Below, one piece after another: positions 1 to 5,724 of a DNA stretch of 5,724 bases. The stretch is from NCBI GenBank assembly GCA_903887655.1, contig CAISQQ010000487.1, positions 1-5,724 on the forward strand, given 5' to 3'. Position numbers and translations under genes: made by a program. Source of the stretch: an uncultured Burkholderiales bacterium. GTDB taxonomy: Bacteria > Pseudomonadota > Gammaproteobacteria > Burkholderiales > Burkholderiaceae_C. Positions within the stretch are counted from its first letter, which is position 1; every line of letters begins with the position of its first letter. Below the pieces are notes generated by a model that was not told the origin of the DNA, ran no database searches, and saw only the letters and a list, made by a program, of their open reading frames with translations.

Positions 1-8
1 ATGAAGAG

Positions 9-2759
9 ATGCTGGACAACCCTCCTCACGCGCTCGATGCCTCCCCCAACCCACCACCTCCCAGTCCCAGCGACTTGGGGCAATTTTTAGCCAACTCGAC
101 CTCGGCCTTGGAGAGCGAGCAATCCCCTCACTTTCAAGAGCTGTTGGCCCACAGCCCTTCGCTACACAGCAAAAAACCAAACACGCCAGACGATGGCGCG
201 GCCAATGCCACGAAGCCAGCGCTGTTGGCGCCACATTGGCAAGCTTTCTTTGATCACCTAGACACGCGCGATGTGCTGTCTTTGAACCAAAAGCAAAAGG
301 AACTGGAGCGCCAAATCAAAGACAATGGCGTGACCTACAACGTCTACACCGATCAACACGGACCCCAGCGCCCTTGGTCTTTGGATTTGTTTCCTTTCAT
401 CATTGATGAAGGGAGTTGGCGCACCCTTGAAGTTGCCGTGACCCAGCAAGTCAAGCTCTTGCAACGGGTCATGCAAGATATCTATGGCGAGCAACACTTG
501 ACCCGATCCGGTCTCTTGCCCCCAGCCTTGGTCAATGGGCACCCCGGGTTTTTAAGAAACATGAAGGGTGTCGAGCCCTTGGGCGGGGATCATTTGCACA
601 TCGTGGCTTTTGATGTGGCGAGGTCGCCAACGGGAGAGTGGCGTTTGCTGTCACAACGCACCCAAGCCCCCTCGGGATTGGGCTATTTGCTGGAAAACAG
701 AAGCATCATCTCGCGCTTATTCCCAAGAGCGATGACGGCGCTTGGCGTGCAGGGCTTGAACCCCAGCTACCGCAGCATGATGGACCACCTCAAAGCGGCG
801 TCGGGACATGGGCCACAGTCTCATATTGCATTGCTCACCCCAGGACCCTACAACGAAACCTATTTTGAGCACGCCTACTTGGCTCGTTTTTTGGGAGCCA
901 CCTTGGTGCAGGGGCGAGACTTGACGGTGAGAAATCAGCACCTGTACCTCAATACGTTGAGAGGTCTGGAGCCTGTTCATGGCTTGATCAAGCGATTGGA
1001 TGATGAGTTTTTGGATCCTTTGGAATTGCGAGAGGATTCGACCCTGGGCGTGCCCGGTCTCATGCAAGTCATCCGTGCCGGCAATGTTCTTGTGGCCAAC
1101 GCACCCGGTTCAGGCGTTTTGGAATCTCCCGCATTGCTGGGATTTTTACCTGGCATTTGCCAAGCCTTGTTCAATGAGCCTTTGAAGTTATCAAGTTTGT
1201 CGACATGGTGGTGCGGGGAAAAAGCAGCCTTTGACAGTGTCAGCTCTGAACTGAGCGACTGCGTGATCAAGCCAACCTACCCCTACCAAGCGCAACGTCC
1301 TACACGACCCTTTACGGTGCTGGGTCGGCACTTGAATGAACACGACCTCAATAGCCTCAGACAAGACATCGGGACCCAACCCGATCAATACACCGCTCAA
1401 AAGTATTTACCGCTGTCGCAACTGCCCACCTGGGAGCACCAAGAGATCAGTACCCGGTCGTGCATTTTGCGCGTTTTTGCCATCCGCCAAGCCCAAGACC
1501 AGTGGAGCATCTTGCCTGGTGGCCTGGCCAGGCTTGCCACCCAAGGCGCCCAAATCGCCTCCATGCAACGAGGAGGCTCAAGCGCTGACGTGTGGGTTCA
1601 GGGCCAGAGCCACACCAACACCTTGGCACCCGTGCCCTTGCATTCCGAATTGGACCTCAGTGCCAAGAAAAGAACCGTGACCAGCCGTGCGGCTGAAAAC
1701 CTCTATTGGCTGGGTCGATACAGTGAAAGGAGTGAGAATATTCTGCGACAAGTCAGGCTCACTTTGGAGGGTCTGAACGCAGAGCAACAGTTCTCCTCAC
1801 GCTGGCGCACCTGGGTGGCTCGTTTGGCTTACCAACAAGGGCTCATCGATGTGGACATGAGCACCCAAACCCAAGACCTCAATGAGCCTCGGCGCTTTGA
1901 GAGGCGCTTGACCGCCGGTCTTGAGGCATTTGGCACGGTGTCGAGTTTGGGCTTTAACCTGCGAGCCTTGCAATTGGCTGCCTCTGCCGTGAGAGAGCGT
2001 CTGTCCTTGGATCATTGGATTCTCATCGAGCGCACCCAGCACGAGTTCTCGCAAGCGGCCAGGCGCTGGACGGAGACTGACCACTACCCCTTGACCGAGG
2101 TCATTCGCGTCTTGACCAACACCCACAACCAGTTGGCCGCCATCACGGGTGCACAAACCGACCGCATGGTTCGCGATGACGGCTGGCGGCTTTTGAGCAT
2201 TGGACGACATGTGGAGCGCCTGGTCTACCTCTCGCAAGTGCTCGAAGGGGCGATCCGTCTGGGGGTTTTGACCCAACTCGAAAACGATGACACTTGTTTT
2301 TTGAGCTTGTTGAATTTATTTGACAGCACCATCACCTTTCAAGCCCAATACCAGCAAAGCCGCAGCTTAAAGGCATTGGTTGATTTGATCGTCTTGGATG
2401 GAGACAATCCTCGCTCGCTGGCTTGGGTCGCCCAGACCTTGCGCGGACGTTTGGCCAAATTGGCAGGCTGCGCACCGCTTGAGATCGACACCTTGGCCGC
2501 TTTGGTGCCCACGCCTGAGACGTGGTTGCCTCCCCCAATCCCCGCAGAGTTTGGCTCTCAAGACTTGCTCAACTTGGCACAACACCTCCAACATGGACTG
2601 AGCCAAACTTTCTCCGTCTCCAATGCCATCGGCGAGAAATACTTTACCCACACCTTGAACACCTCTGCCACCCCACTTCAGCACCAAGGCACGCGTTGGA
2701 TGGGCGCAGCACCCATGAACGCCGCGCTTGGCAACGACTTGGCTGGAGGGCCAGCATGA
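9..2759 (+). CDS. Circularly permuted ATP-grasp / alpha-E fusion protein (putative amidoligase)
   Basis: This is a two-domain protein of 916 residues. Residues about 1-72 are a Pro/Ser/Asn-rich, probably disordered leader. Family resemblance starts near APHW (74-77). The circularly permuted ATP-grasp domain (CP_ATPgrasp type) runs from about 75 to 545, with recognisable blocks GVTYNVY (107-113), GHPGFLR (177-183), RTQAPSGLGY (217-226), RLDDEFLDPLELR (329-341), GVPGLMQ (347-353), NAPGSGVLESPALLGFLP (364-381), WWCGE (400-404) and ILPGGLARLA (501-510). The alpha-E helical domain runs from about 556 (SRAAENLYWLGRYSERSE, 559-576) to about 882, followed by a tail of about 35 residues. The family is predicted, from comparative genomics, to be an ATP-dependent amide or peptide-bond ligase; the substrate is unknown. 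The domains are separate genes in some bacteria and fused here. There is no signal peptide, so it should be cytoplasmic. The ATG at 9 is the first in frame, but the frame is open back to the window edge, so the true start may lie upstream. The stop overlaps the next gene by ATGA, indicating one operon. Identity is firm; biochemical role is inference. Confidence 0.93.
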   Translation: MLDNPPHALDASPNPPPPSPSDLGQFLANSTSALESEQSPHFQELLAHSPSLHSKKPNTPDDGAANATKPALLAPHWQAFFDHLDTRDVLSLNQKQKELERQIKDNGVTYNVYTDQHGPQRPWSLDLFPFIIDEGSWRTLEVAVTQQVKLLQRVMQDIYGEQHLTRSGLLPPALVNGHPGFLRNMKGVEPLGGDHLHIVAFDVARSPTGEWRLLSQRTQAPSGLGYLLENRSIISRLFPRAMTALGVQGLNPSYRSMMDHLKAASGHGPQSHIALLTPGPYNETYFEHAYLARFLGATLVQGRDLTVRNQHLYLNTLRGLEPVHGLIKRLDDEFLDPLELREDSTLGVPGLMQVIRAGNVLVANAPGSGVLESPALLGFLPGICQALFNEPLKLSSLSTWWCGEKAAFDSVSSELSDCVIKPTYPYQAQRPTRPFTVLGRHLNEHDLNSLRQDIGTQPDQYTAQKYLPLSQLPTWEHQEISTRSCILRVFAIRQAQDQWSILPGGLARLATQGAQIASMQRGGSSADVWVQGQSHTNTLAPVPLHSELDLSAKKRTVTSRAAENLYWLGRYSERSENILRQVRLTLEGLNAEQQFSSRWRTWVARLAYQQGLIDVDMSTQTQDLNEPRRFERRLTAGLEAFGTVSSLGFNLRALQLAASAVRERLSLDHWILIERTQHEFSQAARRWTETDHYPLTEVIRVLTNTHNQLAAITGAQTDRMVRDDGWRLLSIGRHVERLVYLSQVLEGAIRLGVLTQLENDDTCFLSLLNLFDSTITFQAQYQQSRSLKALVDLIVLDGDNPRSLAWVAQTLRGRLAKLAGCAPLEIDTLAALVPTPETWLPPPIPAEFGSQDLLNLAQHLQHGLSQTFSVSNAIGEKYFTHTLNTSATPLQHQGTRWMGAAPMNAALGNDLAGGPA
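2745..2750 (+). promoter_or_regulatory. Shine-Dalgarno of the transglutaminase gene, inside the upstream gene
   Basis: GGAGGG lies five bases before the ATG at 2756, within the last codons of the ATP-grasp/alpha-E gene. Together with the ATGA overlap it fixes the downstream start at 2756, although the reading frame stays open back to 2522. It implies translational coupling of the two proteins. Confidence 0.8.
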
Positions 2760-3916
2760 GGCTCAAAGTCACCCACAGCAGTCTTTACCGCTATCAACCT
2801 GCGGTGGAGACCGCGCAGCACTTCTTGCACCTCAAACCCAGGCTGGTGCCGTGTCAGCGTTTGGAGAGTCATCACTTGAGCATCTCTCCCGAGCCCACTG
2901 AGCTCTTTGAGTCCCAAGATTTTTACCAAAACCCAACCCATTATTTGGCGCTCCTGAACCATCATGAGCAGTTGAGCATCACCTCCGAGAGTGTACTGAG
3001 CACGTGGGCGTTTGGAGAGCAGCAATCCCCCCCCTCGCAGATGAATTTTCGCTTTGAGCAGTCATCCGATTTCTCAATACAAAGCTCACAAATGCAAGCC
3101 CAGTGGCCCAGCAGCCTGGCAGGGCAAGCTCTGCTGGGCGAGCAACGCGCACCTCACCCTTTACAGCTCAACGCTTGGACTGAACCCGCTGCAGGGACAT
3201 GGCTGAGCAATGGGCCATCCATGCCAGTGGCGAGCAACACTGGCGCTGCACGCCCAAGCCCCTCACTCATCGAGCTTTGGCAAGAGGCATGGGCGGTCAA
3301 GGCGCGCGAGCACTACGAGTACAACGCGGGCAAGCAGTTTGACGAGGCCAGCGATTTTTTATTCGACTCCCCCCATATTCCTAGGCTAGAGGTGTTCTCA
3401 CAGTATGCCCAACGTTGTTTGAGCGCACCAACACCCCTCCTCAAGGGGTTGACTGCGTTGATGAACCTGATCCACGAAGAGTTCACCTATGAGAGTAAAA
3501 GCACGCAAGTCAACACCCCCTTGACCGATATTTTTGCAAGTCGCAAAGGGGTTTGCCAAGATTTCGCTCACATCATGGTGGCATGCTGCCGCTCGTTTGG
3601 CCTGGCAGCTCGTTATGTCAGCGGGTATTTGTTGACCATGCCGCCAGCGGGACAAGCTCGGCTCATTGGTTCGGATGCATCGCATGCCTGGGCATCGGTC
3701 TATCTTCCGGCACTGAATTCGAGCGAGAGTGACACGGGATTGTGGTTTGACTTTGACCCAACCAACAACCGCTGCGGTATCTTCTCACCTGGGCAAGACT
3801 ACATCACCACGGCTTGGGGGAGAGACTATTCGGATGTCTCACCTGTGCGCGGAGTGATCCAAGGGGGCAACGACCATCTTTTGGACGTCGCCGTGACCGT
3901 GCTGCCCTTGGACTAG
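2756..3916 (+). CDS. Transglutaminase-like cysteine protease family protein
   Basis: This is a 386-residue protein. Residues 1-84 match the bacterial transglutaminase N-terminal domain (MRLKVTHSSLYRY start, LKPRL at 26-30). Residues about 192-380 are the transglutaminase core. The catalytic triad is visible: Cys267 in GVCQDFAH, His310 in SHAWASVYLP, and Asp334 in FDPTNN. YVSGYL follows the Cys motif as usual. Members of this family hydrolyse or transfer amide bonds, and those beside ATP-grasp/alpha-E genes have been proposed to process the same linkages; the substrate is not known. No signal peptide or membrane segment is seen, so it is probably cytoplasmic. From memory, relatives are about 270-300 residues; the excess is a Ser/Gln/Pro-rich stretch at about 86-190 between the two domains. 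The start at 2756 is chosen because of the conserved N-terminus, the Shine-Dalgarno GGAGGG and the ATGA overlap; the extra 78 codons upstream are out-of-frame shadow of the preceding gene. Identity is firm and function general. Confidence 0.92.
   Translation: MRLKVTHSSLYRYQPAVETAQHFLHLKPRLVPCQRLESHHLSISPEPTELFESQDFYQNPTHYLALLNHHEQLSITSESVLSTWAFGEQQSPPSQMNFRFEQSSDFSIQSSQMQAQWPSSLAGQALLGEQRAPHPLQLNAWTEPAAGTWLSNGPSMPVASNTGAARPSPSLIELWQEAWAVKAREHYEYNAGKQFDEASDFLFDSPHIPRLEVFSQYAQRCLSAPTPLLKGLTALMNLIHEEFTYESKSTQVNTPLTDIFASRKGVCQDFAHIMVACCRSFGLAARYVSGYLLTMPPAGQARLIGSDASHAWASVYLPALNSSESDTGLWFDFDPTNNRCGIFSPGQDYITTAWGRDYSDVSPVRGVIQGGNDHLLDVAVTVLPLD
3106..3139. repeat. Perfect 9-bp inverted repeat inside the transglutaminase insert
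   Basis: GCCCAGCAG (3106-3114) pairs perfectly with CTGCTGGGC (3131-3139) around a 16-base loop. It lies in the part of the gene that codes for the unusual interdomain insert (about residues 117-128) and is GC-rich, so it could form a stable mRNA hairpin. It has no T run and is not a terminator. It may be chance or a trace of the insert's origin. Confidence 0.6.
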
Positions 3917-4005
3917 GAACCAGCCCCGAGTCCACCCGATCGCTTTAGCCCTTGAAAAGGCTGCCCGCCATGCCTCTCAAGAGCAGCAAACTTGGGCGGC
4001 ATTTC

Positions 4006-4569
4006 TCAAGCCGACATCAAGCTCGCTTGCACTTCAATGCTGCCTCGCTCGCTGCTGAGAGTGAGTGTTTGCTCTTGGATGGTCGCTTGCAAGTTCATGC
4101 TGCGCTCGGCCAAGCTCACCAATGACTGGGTGACCTCATGGGGCAGGCCCCAGACTTGCAGTTTTTGTAAACGTGAAAGTTTGTTGCGAATACCATTCCA
4201 CCAAATCTCTTTGGCGTGATTGAAGGCATAGACAAGCACCAAATCGGCTTGTGAGCACGCTTTACTCAAGGGCTTGTCCTCGGGTTGACCCACTTCGATC
4301 CACACGCGTTTTCTGGAAGTGAAATCGAGCAAATACAAGTCAGGGTCATTGGGGTCGGACAAACCCGCACCAAAGACCCATGAGCCATCCCCCTTACAAA
4401 TCTCTTGGAGTCGATAAGCGTTCAAGGCCAACGCAACAAGGCGCACCATCATGCGCTCATCGGTCTCGCTGGGGTGTCTGGCCAAGGTGAGGCTATGGTC
4501 TTCGTAGTAAGAGTGATCAATGTCTGCGATGTGCAGCTGCGCTTTGTATATCGTGGACTTGATGGCCAT
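4006..4569 (-). CDS. yaeQ: YaeQ family protein (PD-(D/E)XK-like fold)
   Basis: This is a 187-residue protein that aligns by eye along its length with E. coli YaeQ (about 181 residues). Shared blocks are the N-terminal MAIKSTIYKA, LTLARHPSETDERMM (27-41), the DPDLYLLD to WIEVGQP region (75-96), KACSQA (103-108), IWW (122-124) and MNLQATIQ (158-165). Structures of YaeQ proteins show a variant of the PD-(D/E)XK nuclease fold; Asp77 and Glu92 are the visible candidates for the acidic active-site positions. The biological role is unsettled: yaeQ was reported as a multicopy suppressor of rfaH loss, and later work disputed a shared pathway. The frame extends 24 codons upstream to 4641, but the family begins at MAIKST, so 4569 is chosen; the Shine-Dalgarno there is weak (GAAAG). 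The gene converges on the transglutaminase gene with 89 bases between stops, and follows the DUF1993 gene on the same strand. Identity is firm, function unknown. Confidence 0.92.
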   Translation of the reverse strand: MAIKSTIYKAQLHIADIDHSYYEDHSLTLARHPSETDERMMVRLVALALNAYRLQEICKGDGSWVFGAGLSDPNDPDLYLLDFTSRKRVWIEVGQPEDKPLSKACSQADLVLVYAFNHAKEIWWNGIRNKLSRLQKLQVWGLPHEVTQSLVSLAERSMNLQATIQEQTLTLSSERGSIEVQASLMSA

Positions 4570-4603
4570 GGTCACTTTCAGACAGTGGGCAAGGTTGAGA
4601 AAC

Positions 4604-4642
4604 AAAAAAATCTTGATGGGCCATGACGTTGAATCACCCAAG
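4604..4642 (-). terminator. Possible weak intrinsic terminator between the DUF1993 gene and yaeQ
   Basis: Read on the - strand, CTTGGG (complement of 4637-4642) can pair with CCC-AT-CAAG (complement of 4612-4620) with a two-base bulge, and is followed by A and seven T (complement of 4604-4611). The T run is at the right place for an intrinsic terminator, but the stem is short and bulged and the loop is long. It lies just upstream of the chosen yaeQ start, so the T run could equally be an AT-rich promoter element for yaeQ. If real, it would reduce read-through from the DUF1993 gene. Confidence 0.25.
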
Positions 4643-4666
4643 TCTCGGGTGTGATGAATATGACGC

Positions 4667-4694
4667 CCCCAGTGTGGACAAACCCCAACTGGGG
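4667..4694. repeat. Inverted repeat after the DUF1993 stop
   Basis: CCCCAGT (4667-4673) pairs perfectly with ACTGGGG (4688-4694). The pairing can continue with TGG (4675-4677) and CCA (4685-4687) across a single bulged G, giving about ten base pairs and a seven-base loop. It lies 15 bases past the DUF1993 stop. There is no T run on either strand, so a classical terminator is unlikely; a 3'-end stabilising or processing hairpin, or an attenuator before yaeQ, is possible. Confidence 0.6.
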
Positions 4695-4708
4695 AAGCTC
4701 CTAGCCCA

Positions 4709-5224
4709 TCAAGCCATCAATGAACCGGCCAAGTAATCTCGTTTGCCCAGAGGCACGCCATTGTGGCGCAAGATGCTGTAGGCCGTGGTGATGTGAAAAA
4801 ACATATTGGGCAAGACCCAATGGAGCAAATAATCTTCCGCCACCATGGTTTTGGTTTCCTTGCCAACGGTGAAGGTCACGTCGCGACCTGCGCCTTGGTC
4901 CATGGCTTGGGGGGTCACGGTTTCAATCCAGTCGATGGTTTTACTCACACGCTCAATCAACTGCTCAAAGCTGGTTTCTGTGTCGTCAAATTTGGGCGCC
5001 TCCAGGCCCGCAATTCTGGCGGCCCCCAATTTGGCCGCATCGCAGGCAATCAAAATTTGGCGTTTAAAGGGCAGCATATCGGGTGCCAAGCGGTACTCCA
5101 CCAAGACTTGGGTGTCGAAGCCACGCTCCGCTGCGTTGGTGAGTGTTTTTTGCAAACACGTCTTCAAATTACCCAGAAAGAGTTTAAAGACCGGCAAACT
5201 CGCCGTTGACAATACGTTTGACAT
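4709..5224 (-). CDS. DUF1993 family protein
   Basis: This is a 171-residue protein of the DUF1993 family. The pattern is typical along the whole length: an N-terminal SLPVFKLFLGNL helix (9-20), RLAPDMLPFKRQI (45-57), ACDAAKLGAARIAG (60-73), DDTETSFEQL (80-89), EDYLLHWVLPNMFFHITTAY (130-149) and the C-terminal LRHNGVPLGKRDYL (152-165). The family is all-helical and has been linked to the DinB/YfiT-like four-helix bundles; the conserved His135, His144 and His154 could be relevant to metal binding, but this is inference. The reaction and partners are unknown. It has no signal peptide and should be cytoplasmic. The frame is open to 5323, but the family begins at MSNVLS and AAGGAA-type Shine-Dalgarno sequence lies nine bases before the ATG at 5224, so that start is chosen. 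It is upstream of yaeQ on the same strand with a 139-base gap containing hairpins, so co-transcription is uncertain. Confidence 0.9.
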   Translation of the reverse strand: MSNVLSTASLPVFKLFLGNLKTCLQKTLTNAAERGFDTQVLVEYRLAPDMLPFKRQILIACDAAKLGAARIAGLEAPKFDDTETSFEQLIERVSKTIDWIETVTPQAMDQGAGRDVTFTVGKETKTMVAEDYLLHWVLPNMFFHITTAYSILRHNGVPLGKRDYLAGSLMA

Positions 5225-5233
5225 TCGAAATAG

Positions 5234-5239
5234 TTCCTT
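5234..5239 (-). promoter_or_regulatory. Shine-Dalgarno of the DUF1993 gene
   Basis: AAGGAA on the - strand sits nine bases before the ATG whose first base is 5224. It selects this start over the earlier in-frame ATG at 5323, whose extra 33 residues do not resemble the family. Confidence 0.7.
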
Positions 5240-5390
5240 GAAAAAAATGATAACAAGCTGGAAACGAGAAGATGGGGCAACACTCCCCTGGCTTTCTGTG
5301 ACCATCCTCCATCTTAACCGCATGCACGCCGCCGCTTGGGCAGCACCAAGAGGGTTTTCATGCTCCTCGCCCGATTGGTGGCGTCCAAGC

Positions 5391-5411
5391 CCACCTCAAG
5401 TCCACCTCAAG
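5391..5411. repeat. Tandem repeat of CCACCTCAAG
   Basis: Two exact copies of CCACCTCAAG (5391-5400 and 5402-5411) are separated by one T, a period of 11 bases. The second copy forms the left arm of the inverted repeat that follows, so the structure is a repeat joined to a hairpin. Confidence 0.8.
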
Positions 5412-5428
5412 CACCAATGGGCTTGAGG
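5405..5428. repeat. Perfect 8-bp inverted repeat
   Basis: CCTCAAGC (5405-5412) pairs with GCTTGAGG (5421-5428). The loop ACCAATGG can close further by CC/GG with a bulged A. There is no T run on either side. Because the first tandem copy (CCTCAAG, 5394-5400) can pair with the same right arm, two alternative hairpins are possible. Confidence 0.65.
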
Positions 5429-5485
5429 CAACTGGCCGGGCGAGTAAGGGGGGGGTGGATGGGTTTGGCAAAGCTCAGGCGGGTT

Positions 5486-5511
5486 AAAAAACCAAGAAAA
5501 GTTTTGGTTTT
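5486..5511 (-). terminator. Candidate intrinsic terminator for a - strand gene off the right edge
   Basis: AAAACCAA (5488-5495) pairs perfectly with TTGGTTTT (5504-5511) around an eight-base loop. Read on the - strand the right arm runs into a six-T stretch (complement of 5486-5491) and then AACCCGCC, the layout of an intrinsic terminator, though the stem has only two G-C pairs. On the + strand the arm ends in only four T. No gene ending shortly upstream was recognised inside the window. Confidence 0.35.
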
Positions 5512-5571
5512 ATCAAAGCCGTCGCCCGAAAGAGAACACTGGAACAAACGGGATGTTTTGCCATACAAAAA

Positions 5572-5646
5572 CCCATTTTGTTTTGCGCAATCAAAAAGAC
5601 GTTTTCGCAGGGTTGATCCCCCATCTGCAAGCCCGATTTGTTTTGC
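5572..5646. repeat. Imperfect 15-base direct repeat spaced 60 bases apart
   Basis: The 15-base segments at 5572-5586 and 5632-5646 share 13 of 15 bases (CCC, two variable bases, then TTTGTTTTGC). The start-to-start distance is exactly 60. The sequence between does not otherwise repeat. It may be chance in an AT-rich spacer or a pair of protein-binding sites. Confidence 0.4.
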
Positions 5647-5724
5647 TGCCCATCCGCCAAGACAGCGGCGTGGCAGGCCCAAAGCCCGCCAAACTAAAGC
5701 CATCACACACCGATCACAAATTTA

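Larger units (their letters stand above)
5225..5724. other. 500-base region with no convincing gene
   Basis: No open frame here resembles a known protein. The longest, 5407-5706 on the - strand (99 residues from a GTG at 5706), has no recognisable domain, is rich in Leu/Lys/Gly/Phe without a clear fold pattern, and ends inside a hairpin. The base composition shifts to A/T-rich runs from about 5480 to 5650. The region should hold the promoter of the DUF1993 gene: a TATCAT hexamer on the - strand (5247-5252) resembles a -10 box, but no good -35 lies at the right spacing. Hairpins and repeats inside it are listed separately. It could also be the spacer behind a gene off the right edge, or eroded coding sequence. 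Confidence 0.55.

Noticed and set aside
1797..2276. 159-residue open frame on the - strand
   Set aside because: Antisense to the conserved alpha-E domain; no recognisable family.
2522..2755. 78-codon N-terminal extension of the transglutaminase frame
   Set aside because: It lies over the ATP-grasp/alpha-E gene in another frame; the family N-terminus, Shine-Dalgarno and ATGA overlap place the start at 2756.
3947..3962. Small stem AGCC-TT / AAGGCT after the transglutaminase stop
   Set aside because: Only six pairs with a bulged base and no T run, so it was not called a terminator.
4570..4641. 24-residue N-terminal extension of YaeQ
   Set aside because: The family begins at MAIKST; the extra residues match nothing and cover the T7 run and spacer structure.
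4763..5426. Two long open frames on the + strand (148 and 193 residues) opposite the DUF1993 gene
   Set aside because: They are antisense shadows of a gene with clear family motifs and show no domain of their own.
5606..5625. GGTTGATCCC resembling a tRNA T-arm
   Set aside because: The T-loop does not fit GTTCRANYC and no matching acceptor, D or anticodon arms were found nearby.
5407..5706. 99-residue open frame on the - strand from a GTG start
   Set aside because: No recognisable family, no clear ribosome site visible, starts at the edge of the window and ends in a hairpin; the AT-rich part gives an unconvincing amino-acid pattern. A pseudogene fragment cannot be excluded.

Overview
The window looks like a chromosomal segment of a betaproteobacterium, probably Burkholderiales and perhaps Comamonadaceae. 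This rests on moderate GC, dense packing, and the kinds of proteins found: a fused ATP-grasp/alpha-E protein with a transglutaminase, YaeQ, and a DUF1993 protein. The taxonomic call is an inference from protein style, not from a marker gene.

The left two thirds (1-3916, + strand) hold two translationally coupled genes. The first is a 916-residue fusion of a circularly permuted ATP-grasp domain with an alpha-E domain. The second is a secreted-type-fold but apparently cytoplasmic transglutaminase-like protein of 386 residues with an intact Cys-His-Asp triad. They overlap by ATGA, and the second has a strong Shine-Dalgarno inside the end of the first. In many bacteria these families travel together, often with a DUF2126/transglutaminase protein or a proteasome-like protease, and comparative genomics has proposed that they form and process amide or peptide linkages. 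The first gene's frame is open to the left edge, so the operon may extend further left.

The right part is transcribed from the - strand, convergent with the operon. It holds yaeQ (4006-4569, PD-(D/E)XK-like fold) and, upstream of it, a DUF1993 gene (4709-5224). The 139-base gap between them holds two inverted repeats and a T7 stretch in the direction of transcription, which may partly separate the two genes. The final 500 bases (5225-5724) hold no convincing gene. They contain a tandem 11-base repeat joined to an 8-bp hairpin, an AT-rich hairpin followed by a T run on the - strand (a candidate terminator for a gene off the right edge), a G8 run, and an imperfect 15-base direct repeat at exactly 60-base spacing.

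No mobile element, CRISPR array, tRNA or rRNA was seen. The best candidates for something new are the roughly 100-residue insert in the transglutaminase, the unusual low-complexity N-terminus of the ATP-grasp protein, and the unexplained right-hand intergenic region.
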